NCBI GenBank assembly: GCA_048013815.1
Contig: CM106585.1
Span: 18,662,001 to 18,726,000, forward strand
Length of the DNA stretch: 64,000 bases
From: Setoptus koraiensis
Taxonomy: Eukaryota; Arthropoda
Direction of reading: 5' to 3'
A program made the position numbers and the translations under genes. This document shows, in pieces, positions 20,504-31,016 of this stretch. Positions within the stretch are counted from its first letter, which is position 1; each line of letters starts with the position of its first letter. The notes below the pieces were generated by a model, which was given only the letters and a program-made list of their open reading frames with translations, did not search any database and was not told the DNA's origin.

Positions 20504-21610
20504 TCAAACTACAGCAATTGGTATATCATCGAACGGGGGCACAACAACCCCTGATCGCTTTATAATTTCACCTGCAGCGTAATTGCCAAATTCAATACAT
20601 CTACTCAGATTCTCAATTATAGGATTTTGGACATACTGAGAGAGGAAGCCACCAACAAATGCATCTCCCGCTCCATTAGTGTCAACTATAAGTTCTTTAC
20701 TGATCGGATTTGGTTGAAAGTGAGTGGTCTGTATCTCATCTGTACCAGTCTTCGTGTACGATGCAATGACAGACTTCTCTCCTTGGGTGCATATCACAAT
20801 TCTTTTTGAATTCGAATGTTTTGGCTCACGAGCAATCATTGCGACCACATCCTCCCGATTGCAATTTTCCCATTTTTTTAAGCGAGCAAAGGCGTCTACT
20901 TCGGTCTCATTACCAAATATGATGTCAGTGTAAGGTATGACCTGAAGTAGTTGCTCACCGAACACCTCGCTAACATAAGGGGCGCTAAGATTTAAGCAAA
21001 AGAGTTTCTTGTTTTCGTTGGCGTATTTGCCCAACAAAATAAATGTCTCCACTGACACTGCTATCAAAAAACCAGTAATATAAAATATGTCAGTATCTTC
21101 CACTAGAGACTTCCAATGTGTCTCTAGATGCCTCTGGCTGAACTTTTGGCAGGCTCCCAAGAAAGCACACAGTGAACGATTCTTTCCATCCTCCGTCAAT
21201 AGAACTGCACATGTCCCAGTTGGTGTTTCGGCATCAATCATATAATTGACATCAACTCCATCCTCCTTGGCCTTTACGCTCATTAGTCTTCCAAATTCGT
21301 CATTTCCTACAGCGCCAGTAAACATGATTCTGGCGTTAACATTTTGTTTCTTCAACAATCCAGCCGCAACTCGCATAGCGTTCTGAGCTGATCCGCCCGC
21401 CGTGTAGTCGACCTTGTATGTTTTGACCAAATCCGAGCACAAGTCTTTGTGTTCTTCACCAGCTAGAATGACGCCATTAGGTTCTAGTTTATATCTGGTC
21501 AGGATATCCAAGTCAACGGAGGCTGAAATGTCCAGCAATGGATTACATAATCCCAAAATGGAGAAACGTTCATCGCCAGCCGGATTCAGTTTCTTTTCAT
21601 CGGTTGACAT
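20504..21610 (-). CDS. ADK: Adenosine kinase
   Basis: 368 residues, one exon. A PfkB-family ribokinase-fold enzyme that phosphorylates adenosine to AMP, clearing adenosine and supporting methyl-transfer reactions. Landmarks: LGLCNPLLDISASVD at the N-terminus, the nucleoside-site motif AGGSAQNAMRVAA (about 72-84), GAVGNDEFGRLM, PTGTCAVLLT, NLSAPYVSEVF, PYTDIIFGNETE and the catalytic anion-hole motif DTNGAGDAFVGGF at about 310-322 with the base Asp near 316. Length and order match animal ADK. Start at 21610 (MSTDEKKLNPAGDERF). It faces the SPC24-like gene across 456 bp. Confidence 0.96.
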   Translation of the reverse strand: MSTDEKKLNPAGDERFSILGLCNPLLDISASVDLDILTRYKLEPNGVILAGEEHKDLCSDLVKTYKVDYTAGGSAQNAMRVAAGLLKKQNVNARIMFTGAVGNDEFGRLMSVKAKEDGVDVNYMIDAETPTGTCAVLLTEDGKNRSLCAFLGACQKFSQRHLETHWKSLVEDTDIFYITGFLIAVSVETFILLGKYANENKKLFCLNLSAPYVSEVFGEQLLQVIPYTDIIFGNETEVDAFARLKKWENCNREDVVAMIAREPKHSNSKRIVICTQGEKSVIASYTKTGTDEIQTTHFQPNPISKELIVDTNGAGDAFVGGFLSQYVQNPIIENLSRCIEFGNYAAGEIIKRSGVVVPPFDDIPIAVV

Positions 21611-22066
21611 CTCTCTTGATCCTGTTAGACGACTAGTTAATATAGCTGATGTTAGAGGTATAAATTATATTATTACTTGTTGGACAGATGGGAATTCCAG
21701 TTGTTTCTTTATACAACTTTCGATTTGACACACGCAACAACTGTTCACCACACACACACCGAAATATCGGCAAGCACCGCACATCTTCTTGGCACGCCCT
21801 CTATGGTATTCCCGGCGCGCGGTACCCGTATAGAGGCGCGCTTTGGGAACAAAGTTAGTTTACCAGTTGACACAACGGTCCAAATGTAACAATCAAATCA
21901 AACGCGTATTATTGTACGTTTATTATTATGATTCTTACTATCATTGGATTATTTTACATCTCATAAATATTGATTTATTTTCATCTCATCATCTGATGAA
22001 CACTTGCGGCCCTTTTATTGTGTGACATTCATTCAACAACCATTAGCTATCACCTCAACTGCCATA
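21611..22066. promoter_or_regulatory. Divergent intergenic region between ADK and the SPC24-like gene
   Basis: 456 bases between two head-to-head genes. A GC-rich core around 21790-21845 includes GGCGCGCGG and GAGGCGCGC and is the likely promoter centre. No specific sites were assigned. Confidence 0.4.
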
Positions 22067-22732
22067 ATGGATAGCATGGAGATTAGCATGGCTCAGGAGA
22101 GCTTCAGAGAGGAGGGAGTCCTAGATACAATTGTGAGCAAACTTAAGAATCTAGGAAAAGAGGTGCTCAAACAGGCACTTGTACAGCAAAGAAACTTGGA
22201 GAAGGTTATCAGATTCAAAAGCGAAATAATTAGTAGGAGAGAAACATTCACCAAGCAATTGATTGACTTCAACAATGCTCATGTTGATGAAGAATTGCAC
22301 AAGACATTCACAAATCCTAATGACAAAGATAGCTTAGAATATCAAGAGGATCTTCTGAAGCAATACCATGAAAGACTCGAGGGCGAGCACGATCTTTTGC
22401 AAGAGGAACTTGATAGGCAAACTATGATAATGGAACAGTTGAGTAAAACTCGTCGCGAACTGAAGGATAGAAAGAACGAAATCGAAGATCTCGATAGAGG
22501 AATAAAAGAGCTCAAAGAATGTCCGGAATTCTCAAATAAGAAACTTTTATTCTCGACAATCAACAGAATATTAAATGTAAGCTACAAAAACAATGGAAAC
22601 GACATACAAGGTGTCTACCAGAAGAATCAGAGTGGCTTTGGGGTGAACAAATTCATCAGAAAGGATAATGAGAAGCCCGAAGCTTTTGATGACCTTATGC
22701 AAGGAGCTGTGGAGAGACTTCGTTCAGAGTAA
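22067..22732 (+). CDS. SPC24: Probable kinetochore protein Spc24
   Basis: 221 residues from the ATG at 22067 (MDSMEISMAQESFREEG); the frame is open a little further upstream. Residues about 25-165 form a long charged coiled coil (EELDRQTMIMEQLSKTRRELKDRKNEIEDLDRGIKEL). A small globular C-terminus follows: KLLFSTINRILNVSYKNNGNDIQGVYQ...FDDLMQGAVERLRSE. The layout (coiled coil, then a short alpha/beta RWD-like domain) and the pattern resemble Spc24 of the NDC80 complex, which links kinetochores to microtubules. Overall identity is low; another coiled-coil protein is possible. A polyadenylation hexamer lies around 22764. It converges on calreticulin. Confidence 0.5.
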   Translation: MDSMEISMAQESFREEGVLDTIVSKLKNLGKEVLKQALVQQRNLEKVIRFKSEIISRRETFTKQLIDFNNAHVDEELHKTFTNPNDKDSLEYQEDLLKQYHERLEGEHDLLQEELDRQTMIMEQLSKTRRELKDRKNEIEDLDRGIKELKECPEFSNKKLLFSTINRILNVSYKNNGNDIQGVYQKNQSGFGVNKFIRKDNEKPEAFDDLMQGAVERLRSE

Positions 22733-22999
22733 CATTGCACTATTTTCATCCTAAAAGAAAACTCAATAAACACACTATATACAAAATATTTTGTTAAATT
22801 AAATTACATTGAATAGATAATCACTTATCTTCAATTAATATTTATTTTTCGGATAAGGGAATATTAGTAAGTAGTAGAAATAAGAACTCAATATAAATTT
22901 TTCATGTCTATAGAAAGGTTTGCTGGAGACAGCAGCTCTTGTATTGCTATCTTTATATTTGCATGGAGTTAGAAGAAGAGCCTATGGTAAATGATTAAC

Positions 23000-24322
23000 C
23001 TAAAGTTCGTCCTTGCTGCTTGGCTTCTTGTCATCGGCATCAAGATCATCTTCATCGGCCAATTTGTCGGCCTCCTTGTCAGCGGCTTCTTTGTCCGCGA
23101 CTTCTTTGTCGAGACTTTCATCATCATCGGAATCTGCCTTAGCAGCTTCAGCTTCCTTCTCTTTCTTTCGCTCCTCTTCGTCCAATTCCTTCTTCATCTT
23201 CTTTTCACCTTCGATAGTTTGTTTTAGAATGACGTCAGCTGCGGCATCGGCCTCTTTTTCATCATCAGTAATGAGAATATTATCAAAGATGGTACCCGAT
23301 TTGACTTGCCATACATCAATTCCTACTGCACAGATTTCTTTTTGATGGTATAATTTATCATCTGGAACGTATTCAGGATTATCGATTTCAGGATGTACCC
23401 ATAAGCCTTTGTAAGCTGGATTGTCGATTTGTCTTGGTTTCCATTCGCCTTTGAAAGCTGGATTGGTAATTTGAGCTGGTTCCCAATCACCATCAACCTC
23501 GTCATCCCAATCATCTGGCTTGGTGGCATCTGGGTCTGGTATAAATTCTGGCACGTCCCAATCTTCTGGTTTTTTATCTTCGGGATCATCGATTTTCTCT
23601 TTGTCATCCCAATCACTAGGCTTTTTGGCTTCAGGGTCCTTGATTTTTCTCGCTGGTAAAAAGTCCCAGTCTTTCTCAAGTTCGCCTTTTTCAAGCACCT
23701 CACCATCTATATATACTTTGTATGTATTGTCAGGTTTGACATGTAATCTGTAGACATGAGTAAACTCATCATCTTTACATCTGATCTCTTTGTTGATGAG
23801 CAAATTTTTGCCCTTATAATTAAATATAACATGCACCCGTTTGGTTGCTGGCCCGCAAATGTCGGGACCGAACATAATCTTATACTCTGAGTCGCCGTGC
23901 ATTTGTTCTTGATCTAGATTACATTCAAACAATTTGAGATAGCCACCACCACAGTCAATGTTTTGTTCGTGTTTGACTGTGAATTGCAAAATTAAGTCCT
24001 TGCCATCGTTGTCGAATTTTGACTCTTCGAATTTTCTAGAAATAGCATAAAATCTGGCGTCCTCTGATGTTTTAATACCTTGATCACGTTCTTTGTCACC
24101 ATAAAACTTACCAGGAGTTAGCTCGAACTTGCCATACTCCTTGCCAGAATGTTTAGAATAAACCCATTTGGAGTCCCAGTCGGAATCAGTGAAATCTTCT
24201 TTGAAGTATACGGTGGCATTGAATGGCTTGGCCAATAGAGCTGCTAAAATAAATAGTGTGACAGCTAGGGTATTACATAGGAACATGATAGCCCCAGAGG
24301 ATTTGATGGTTGACATGAACAT
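23000..24322 (-). CDS. CALR: Calreticulin
   Basis: 440 residues, one exon. ER-lumen calcium-binding lectin chaperone. A signal peptide (FLCNTLAVTLFILAALL) precedes TVYFKEDFTDSDWDSKWVYSKH, the classic mature start. The N-domain contains KHEQNIDCGGGYLKLF and IMFGPDICG (paired cysteines). The P-domain has repeats of the types DPEAKKPSDWDD, DPEDKKPEDWD and DPDATKPDDWDD, followed by GEWKPRQIDNPAYKGLW and HPEIDNPEYVPD. The tail from about residue 365 is acidic with many Lys and ends in KDEL for ER retrieval. Two in-frame ATGs lie at the start (MFMST, MFLCN); the second would give a more typical signal peptide. It is head-to-head with MRPS16. Confidence 0.97.
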   Translation of the reverse strand: MFMSTIKSSGAIMFLCNTLAVTLFILAALLAKPFNATVYFKEDFTDSDWDSKWVYSKHSGKEYGKFELTPGKFYGDKERDQGIKTSEDARFYAISRKFEESKFDNDGKDLILQFTVKHEQNIDCGGGYLKLFECNLDQEQMHGDSEYKIMFGPDICGPATKRVHVIFNYKGKNLLINKEIRCKDDEFTHVYRLHVKPDNTYKVYIDGEVLEKGELEKDWDFLPARKIKDPEAKKPSDWDDKEKIDDPEDKKPEDWDVPEFIPDPDATKPDDWDDEVDGDWEPAQITNPAFKGEWKPRQIDNPAYKGLWVHPEIDNPEYVPDDKLYHQKEICAVGIDVWQVKSGTIFDNILITDDEKEADAAADVILKQTIEGEKKMKKELDEEERKKEKEAEAAKADSDDDESLDKEVADKEAADKEADKLADEDDLDADDKKPSSKDEL

Positions 24323-24861
24323 TGTTGAGATATTTAGACTTTCGGATTAGACTGTCAAGATGAAATATTGAAACTATTGTATGACAATATATCTGTGATA
24401 AATGGTTCTTCTTGATGGAACGTTCAACAACTGCTTGTTTTATTGTGTGTGTGTGTGTGTCGTGTGTGTGCACTTTGAGCCATGTCAGCCCAACGATAGT
24501 GATAGTGATTGGTGAATTTGATGATTCACCTTTATGCTGTGTGTTATTTAATGTTGGATGTGAATGACCGAGTTTTCCGGTTTCAACGAACGCGCGCGAT
24601 TCAAACCATAAAATCAAACTAGTGATGGGGAAAACAGGGGGAAACGGAAGAATTCTCCCCGGCAGAGATCTCCCGCTTTCTCCCACACTCCCGGTGGTGC
24701 TCCCATTCTCCCCCAACACTAACACATTGTGCGAATCACACACATGTGTTTAATTAATTGGGGTGCGAATGTGTTTTAAATGTGTTGCACATTACATAAT
24801 AACCTCTGGAATAATCATTAAATACCATATTATTAGCTCCACTTCTTTCGCCCAACTAAAA
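24323..24861. promoter_or_regulatory. Divergent promoter region of calreticulin and MRPS16
   Basis: 539 bases. It contains a TG repeat (about 24442-24470) and, at about 24640-24715, a cluster of CTCCC/TTCTCCC words (GGGAGAAAG and GGGAGA on the minus strand). The same words cluster in the NUP188/NUP107 intergenic region. No classical ER stress element (CCAAT-N9-CCACG) was found by eye. Confidence 0.45.
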
Positions 24862-25218
24862 ATGAGAGGATTTCACCTGCCACTGCCCAAAGGCTACTCC
24901 CTGAGAATGGTAAAGATCGGATGTCCAAACAGACCGTTTTATCTGATTGGAGCCATGCCCAAAAAGCGCCACATCAGCTACAAACGAGTCGAGAATCGAC
25001 CGGACGAAATCATTGGCTGCGTAGACACGTTGCCAAACGAACTTGGCGAACACATTATCGCCTGCGATCTCGAAAGACTCTCCTACTATCTGGGCAAAGG
25101 AGCCAGACCCAGCAAGGTGCTAGCTAAATATCTAGGTCTGGCAGGAATTATGCCGCATCACCCCAAGACGCTCATTAATGCCTGGCGAGTCAGGGCAGGA
25201 CTAGAAATTAGACAGTGA
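24862..25218 (+). CDS. MRPS16: Mitochondrial ribosomal protein bS16m
   Basis: 118 residues. The start is the ATG at 24862 (AAAAATGAGAGG). The S16 fold is clear: SLRMVKIGCPNRPFYLIGAMPKKRH, IGCVDTLPNELGEHIIACDLERLSYYLGKGARPSKVLAKYLGLAGIMPHHP, matching MRPS16 (human [36 protein letters not shown]). It belongs to the small mitochondrial ribosomal subunit. No long presequence is present, as in other S16m proteins. It lacks the acidic C-terminal extension of the human protein. It converges on desaturase copy 1; the two stops are 64 bp apart. Confidence 0.94.
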   Translation: MRGFHLPLPKGYSLRMVKIGCPNRPFYLIGAMPKKRHISYKRVENRPDEIIGCVDTLPNELGEHIIACDLERLSYYLGKGARPSKVLAKYLGLAGIMPHHPKTLINAWRVRAGLEIRQ

Positions 25219-25281
25219 TAGCTTCAATTTATATTCTATGTCTGTTATTTATTATCTTAATAATAATCATTATAATTTCTG

Positions 25282-26794
25282 TCACATAGAGAATTTCATA
25301 CTTGTCAGACCAGAAACATAGGGCAAGTCCTGTATGATGGCGCCCAGTGCGGATTTCTCACTGCTGAGACGCCTATTGGGGTTCGTCTGAATTTGATGCT
25401 CACCTGTTCTCAGACGACGATTTATAATCATTTCTTTGCTTGCCGATCTACGATCATGCACCAGTCCAATAGCGGCCATCGCATCAATGAAGGTTGTCGT
25501 TATATTGAAATATTTGCCAAATTCACTTGTCGAGTAGTCAAATGGGAAAGTGTGATGATAATTATGGAAGCCCTCGCCTAAACCATTTGCTATCACGAAA
25601 GGACTTTCGCGTGCCTCTATGCGCTCGTCATAGGGTCTGTCGCCATGATAATGGGCCGCCGAATTTACCAACCAGGTACCGTGCAAGGTAATTGTGTATC
25701 TCAACATAAACGCCAATACAAACGCGGTCCAAAATTGCTCTTGCCACATCAAAACAGGTATCATTGATGGAACTAGCACTGTAAATAGGGTGGCCATCCA
25801 CCAGAAGTGTTTGTGTTGGAAAGCAACGACGGGATTGGCCTCCAGATCGGACATATCAATCAACTGTCCCCTCCTGGTGACCTCGGGATGTTTCTTGCAG
25901 CACAACCAGCCCATGTGCGCGAAGAAGAAGCCCCGTTTGATGTTGTGCGGATCGGCGTTTGTTTCGGCAAACTTGTGATGCACCCTGTGGTCCCTAGACC
26001 AAGTATAGGCGCTGTTCTGCTCGTTAGAATATTCCAATGGATGTTGAGCACATCCCGTTAAGAGAAATGCAAGCCCAAATAGATGGATGAATGAAATTGC
26101 GTCAATTGTCGTTCTGGTGTGGATGAAATGAAAGTCTGACAAGTCTGTTAGAAGCAATCACTCACCTGTCCGGCGCACGTTTGCAAAATTATCAACAGTA
26201 TTTGCACAGGTAAACTGGCCTTGTAGGATTTGTGAGACCAAAGTCTGTGGGTACCACCGGTTACACCCAAGCCGCTCAGATAGATGAGTAGAGTGGCTAA
26301 GTTAATTTGTTGTGGCGACAAATAAAGGTAGAGTTAGTTGTGTGCCATCAATTAGGCCCTTGATCAAGTAAATTATAATACTGTTGTATGTCATACTCAC
26401 AAAAGGCGACTGTCTTCCAAGGACGCTGCGTCCATATCATGTACGCTCCGATCGGTATACATGTGTGCAAAAAGACGAATAAGATAATGTTAGTCCAAAC
26501 TAGCTGGGCCTTGAAGTCCTTATCTACTTCTTCTTGGCTAGCTTCAGAGGTGTTGATGATGTCATCATCGGTAATAAGAGCCTTCTTCTGTTGTTTTTGC
26601 TGATTTTTAGAGCCATTGGCTGAGTGATTGGATTTTTTTGCCACGTCTGTTGGCAATTCTTCATTAGAGTCGAATGATGACTTGCTCTTGTTATTAATGC
26701 TGTTGCTTTTCTGATTCACTGGCTTCAATAGTGTGGCCGTGTTGCTGGAAATCAACGGAGTTGAGGATATAGTGGTGGTCAATGTCACAGACAT
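25282..26794 (-). CDS. SCD: Acyl-CoA delta-9 desaturase, copy 1
   Basis: Three exons, 26401-26794, 26166-26296 and 25282-26016, joined in phase, give 419 residues. ER-membrane di-iron enzyme that inserts a cis double bond at C9 of saturated acyl-CoAs using cytochrome b5. All three histidine boxes are present: HRLWSH (exon 2), HRVHH in NSAYTWSRDHRVHHKFAETNADPHN, and HNYHH in GEGFHNYHHTFPFDYS. Membrane segments include IILFVFLHTCIPIGAYMIW and MIPVLMWQEQFWTAFVLAFML. The cytosolic N-terminus of about 95 residues is long and rich in Ser/Asn/Lys. The tail ends QDLPYVSGLTSMKFSM. It is a tandem paralog of the gene at 31-32.6 kb with identical intron positions. Confidence 0.96.
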
Positions 26795-27537
26795 GTTTAC
26801 GAAATTATTGATTTAATTTCACTACCGTTGCTTGCAGATTCTATGAGGTCGATTTAGTCAACTAACAACTAGTTAGTTTAAAATGTTTAAATTAAATGAG
26901 AACTTTCGAATTAGATTCAGTTGGGTGACTGTTGGCTCGAAAGTTCCAGAGTGATTGTCAGAACGTGCTGCCGTTGTATTTATATCGCAGTACTTGGGTA
27001 CCTAGCGACCACCGCTTTAACTACTATTGTCTGTCGTTGCTGGCTAGATGGGCGTTATCTGCACTCAATCAGTGTACCTTGGCTTCGCTTTAATAAAAAC
27101 TTTCCACCCCCACAACATTACAAGACAAACAGACAATATTGCTCAAGTCATTGTTTTGCGTTTTGCCGGGATAGCTATTGTCAAGATGTAGGTGGCGACT
27201 GGTGGCCTGTCAAAGTTGTTTGTGGCAGAGAACAGTGCACATAATTGCTATGGGCATTAGATTTCTGTCACTGGCAAATTTACGTCGGATAACCATTGGT
27301 TGTTAACCAAAGTCCGATCGAGAGAAGACAATCTCAATCAGCTTGCCGGTGTTGCGTTCGTTGATTGTCAACTCTCGCTCATGTGAGTCAAATTCAAATT
27401 CGTTTTCTTTTTCACTCTTCTTACTGATGCCAAAGAGTGGAAATCCACGACGAGCAGATCAATGACAGCAACAGGTGAATTTAATTCACCTCAAATGATG
27501 AAAACAAACACACACACAATAATAATCAGATCCATAA

Positions 27538-27660
27538 TGACTCGCGCGCGCAATTAATTGTTGGGTTCATAATAATTAGATAATTGACTTGCGCGCAATT
27601 AGTATTTAGGTTTAAAATAATTAGATAATTGACTCGCGCGCGATTAGTTGTTTAGTTGGT
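27538..27660. repeat. 46-bp tandem repeat, about 2.6 copies
   Basis: Units begin TGACTCGCGCGCG or TGACTTGCGCGC at 27538, 27585 and 27630, each followed by AATTA..., TTTAGGTT-like bases and ATAATTAGATAAT. The units differ at several bases, so it is not very recent. Confidence 0.8.
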
Positions 27661-30259
27661 CCAAGAGATGGAGATCTATGCTGGATTGTATCTCTCTGAC
27701 AACTTGTGAGCTATCTTCACAATGGTGATGAGGTAACAGCGGCTCATCGCTACGGAGCGATGGGCAGCGCTAAATGACTCATTGACAGATGTGCGATAAT
27801 AGGCGACAATTATCAACACCGACAGCAACAGGTTTATCACGTGTCCCCATTGTAATGAATCATTACAAACAGTAATAGCAGCAGCAGCAGCATAGGAGGT
27901 GTCACACTTGTTTAAACAGAGAAGACGCAAACAAACAGAGAAAAATAACCTTAGAGCAATTTTTAAAATATTGCCTCATGATGAGTTGCTGTTGGTGGCA
28001 TCTCTCTATGGCAATAAGTAATATTAACTACTACGTTCTCGTTGGCATCACCAAGCTAACATAACCAAAATAGCACCGAGTTAAAAAGGAAGTTGCAATA
28101 GATAAATGCATCTAGTCAATAGGTGCAAGTTGGTGGCTTCATTTAGCATTTATGAGCATCACGCGTGAAAACTGGAACTATTATGCCCTTGCACCAAACG
28201 TAAATAGAAGAAAACACAAATATTCTTATGCGGCGCTCAGCTTAGCGTAGCCTTGATTATCTCGAGTTTTTGATGACGCAACACCCACAACAACACTGAC
28301 ATTCACACTATTGGCTAATTGCATTTTTTCTTTCTTTCTTTCTTTCTTTCTTCTTGTGTTTGTTTTCAATTTTATCGCTCGAGTGGGCCAACCGTTGCTA
28401 GGACAACAACATCCTGTTTTGTGTTGATGCCTCGACATAGTCGGCGCAGTTTGGCCAACAGCACACATATTGTTATTTGAGTACATTCGTATCATATGTA
28501 TCGTATCATGAGAAAAATGAGATTCAGCTTCGTGCTAGGGCCATGTTCTGTTGGCGAGCTATCTCGTGCCAGCCGACCATTGGAGCCTCTCGTGATCGTC
28601 GACGCGATGACGATGACAACGATGACTCTGGTGGCATGCCTAAAACGCTGACAGTTTGTCCGACCTAACGTTACGATGATGATCAGTCAGGTGAGTGTTT
28701 AATTGGCTTGCCTGTCGATCATTTCTCGTCTTCTTCTTGTGAGCAAGCAAGACACAACAAACAACAAAACTCTCACCCACGTACAATTAGCGTCACACTA
28801 AATCTGTCTCTCCATATCTTGTCTTGTTAACTGCTGCTGCTCAACTTGGCATCGTTGCACTGCCACCTAACACTTATTTTCTAACGCTGCAGATCTAGTA
28901 ACAATAACTATTTAATTTAATTTGCCGAGTCGGCTTGTTTTTTCGCGCCATTCTTCGGGCGGCTAACTTGGCCACTAAGTGCACTCTTTCTGTAATTAAA
29001 ATGTTGTTATTGTGTGTCGCTGACAAGCCAGAGAATGATTGAAACAATAATGGACAGAGGCAAAGACAATGACTTTGTCAGCCAGCGACAGATGTAAGCA
29101 GTTTGTGTCGGGCGCTCGGATGTGCGATTATCAACAACAGATCCGCCGATCTGTTGTTGATTTGTTCGCTCAGAGGATCGTCACAATGAAACAATTAATT
29201 AACTCGTCGAGCTATGTTTTTGGTGAGTTCGCCGTGATAATTGGCACGCGTTTGTCAATCAGCATATTTAGCTATTGTTTGAGATATCTCGCCAGCGATA
29301 ACTTAAACCTCACCGGACCTTACCTCATATCCTCATGTGATGCTATTGTTTTTCACGTGGGTTTCTGTCGTCTGTTTGTCACAGTTGTTTTGCTGTTGCT
29401 GCTTTTGACGTCACTTTTGGTTGTTGTTGTTATTGCAATGTTATTAATCATGTGATACAACACTTGACTATCATTCGCAGTTTGGGTCGCGCTATTGTTG
29501 ACTTGTTGAACCTCACTAGAGAAACCTAACCAGAGATAGTGACAGAGCGAGAGAATTAGTAGTCACACACACACACACACACATAAACTTGCACACGCAA
29601 ACAAGATTGATGGTGACAATTGTTACGTAATAATGATGATAATGTCGCACCTATTGTCAACGAACTGGCCTCTGTCTTGGCTGGGCAACCTATGAACAAT
29701 GCAGTTCACGAAGGCAAGCCACTGTTCAGGTTGTAAGAGGATATATGTGGCCGAATTGTAGAATTGTCCGGTTGTTGTACTGCTGATGACAATGGACAAT
29801 CAATATGATTTCGAATGATTATGTACACAGTGCTTTTACTGTCGGGTGGCTTCTTGTTAACAGGCCGTCGTTGATTAGTCGAAATGAGCGGCGCTATATC
29901 GTTATGACGAATGAAATATAATGGCGAAATACAATAATGAAACGAAATAAAACGAAATGAAATAATAACAACAACAATGATTGCAAATGTGTTAAATCTG
30001 TCTTGCCTTGGCGAGTGTGCATTTCGGATCCGACAGACGGAAAGGAAGGCGAACGCTAGATTACGACAACAGGTGAGTCAGCCATTATTATTATATGACT
30101 GGCGAATTGGCAAGAGAATGAAATAGCATGAGGGAAAGATCGAGAGAGAGAGCATGAAAGGCATAGAAGGTAGAAAAATTGAGAGAAAAATAGCTAAGTG
30201 GCTAAATAACTGAATGGCAAATGACGAATGGCGATTAATGTAGGTGGGGTGGTCTTGAC

Positions 30260-30312
30260 AAATTTAGAGACTTTTCTCTCTTACTCTCTCTCTCTAAAAA
30301 GTCTCTAAATTT
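30260..30312. repeat. Perfect inverted repeat, 16-bp arms
   Basis: The left arm AAATTTAGAGACTTTT (30260-30275) is exactly reverse-complementary to 30297-30312, with a 21-nt CT-rich loop. It could form a hairpin in DNA or RNA. Confidence 0.85.
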
Positions 30313-31016
30313 TCAAACTATTGCCATTGTGATTAACTAACACAACACCGACAACAGGACGGCCGCATCAGCTCGGTGGCACTTGATATTTGAGTCCATG
30401 CCACTTGTTCAATTGTTTGTACCGCCTCAGCAAACACACAACAACAACGCCAAATAGCGACCGACAACCACTTGTGGCGGTTGTTGTTGTTGTTGTTGTC
30501 GTTGTTGTTGCATGCTGTCGGCTTCCAAGGAGCTGCAGTTCGACGAGATCAGCGAAACGAAAATTTTTCAATCTCTCTCTTTCTCTCGCTTGCTCTCTCT
30601 GTTTTCCTTGATTTCGTCTACACTTTCGTCGAAAACCACTAACGAAGGAACCACAACAGCCCACAGGCTACTTCACTTAGCGATGGCGATGATATTCCGA
30701 GCTGAGGGGACATAAGTTTGCACGCTGACTGTAAATGCACCTTGCCGGCCGTTTCCGAGTTGGCGAACCTGCCAGACAGTGAGCAGGGGCAAAACATAAA
30801 CAAACACACACTGCTCACGACGCCTATCCGATAATCCATTATTATCATAGGAATCACCGAATCACGGAATTTTCACTAAACGAATGAGTCAACAGACTTG
30901 TCATGAGTTTCGGTGCGAGGCTGCATTTTATTTAAGGATACAGTTTAGCCACTAATGTGCTGATAAATTGACCCCGAAGCATATCAATTCTCGTCGTCTT
31001 GTGTATGTGCGCTGTG

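Larger units (their letters stand above)
26795..31016. other. 4.2-kb intergenic region between the tandem desaturases
   Basis: No gene is supported. The part next to 26795 should hold the copy 1 promoter. Contents: a 46-bp tandem repeat (27538-27660), a small hairpin (CATCGCT/AGCGATG near 27748-27765), a TTCT microsatellite (28326-28353), a CA repeat (29564-29583), CT-rich patches near 30276-30296 and 30570-30600, and a perfect inverted repeat (30260-30312). Open frames at 29069-29455 and 30368-30664 are rich in simple repeats and were not accepted. Confidence 0.5.

Noticed and set aside
29069-29455. 128-codon plus-strand frame with a hydrophobic end
   Set aside because: The hydrophobic part comes from TTG/TTGTTG repeats and nothing else resembles a known protein.
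30368-30664. 98-codon minus-strand frame starting MGCCGSF, resembling a lipid-modified N-terminus
   Set aside because: Its middle is a Thr run from a TTG microsatellite and no domain is present; chance is the simpler explanation.
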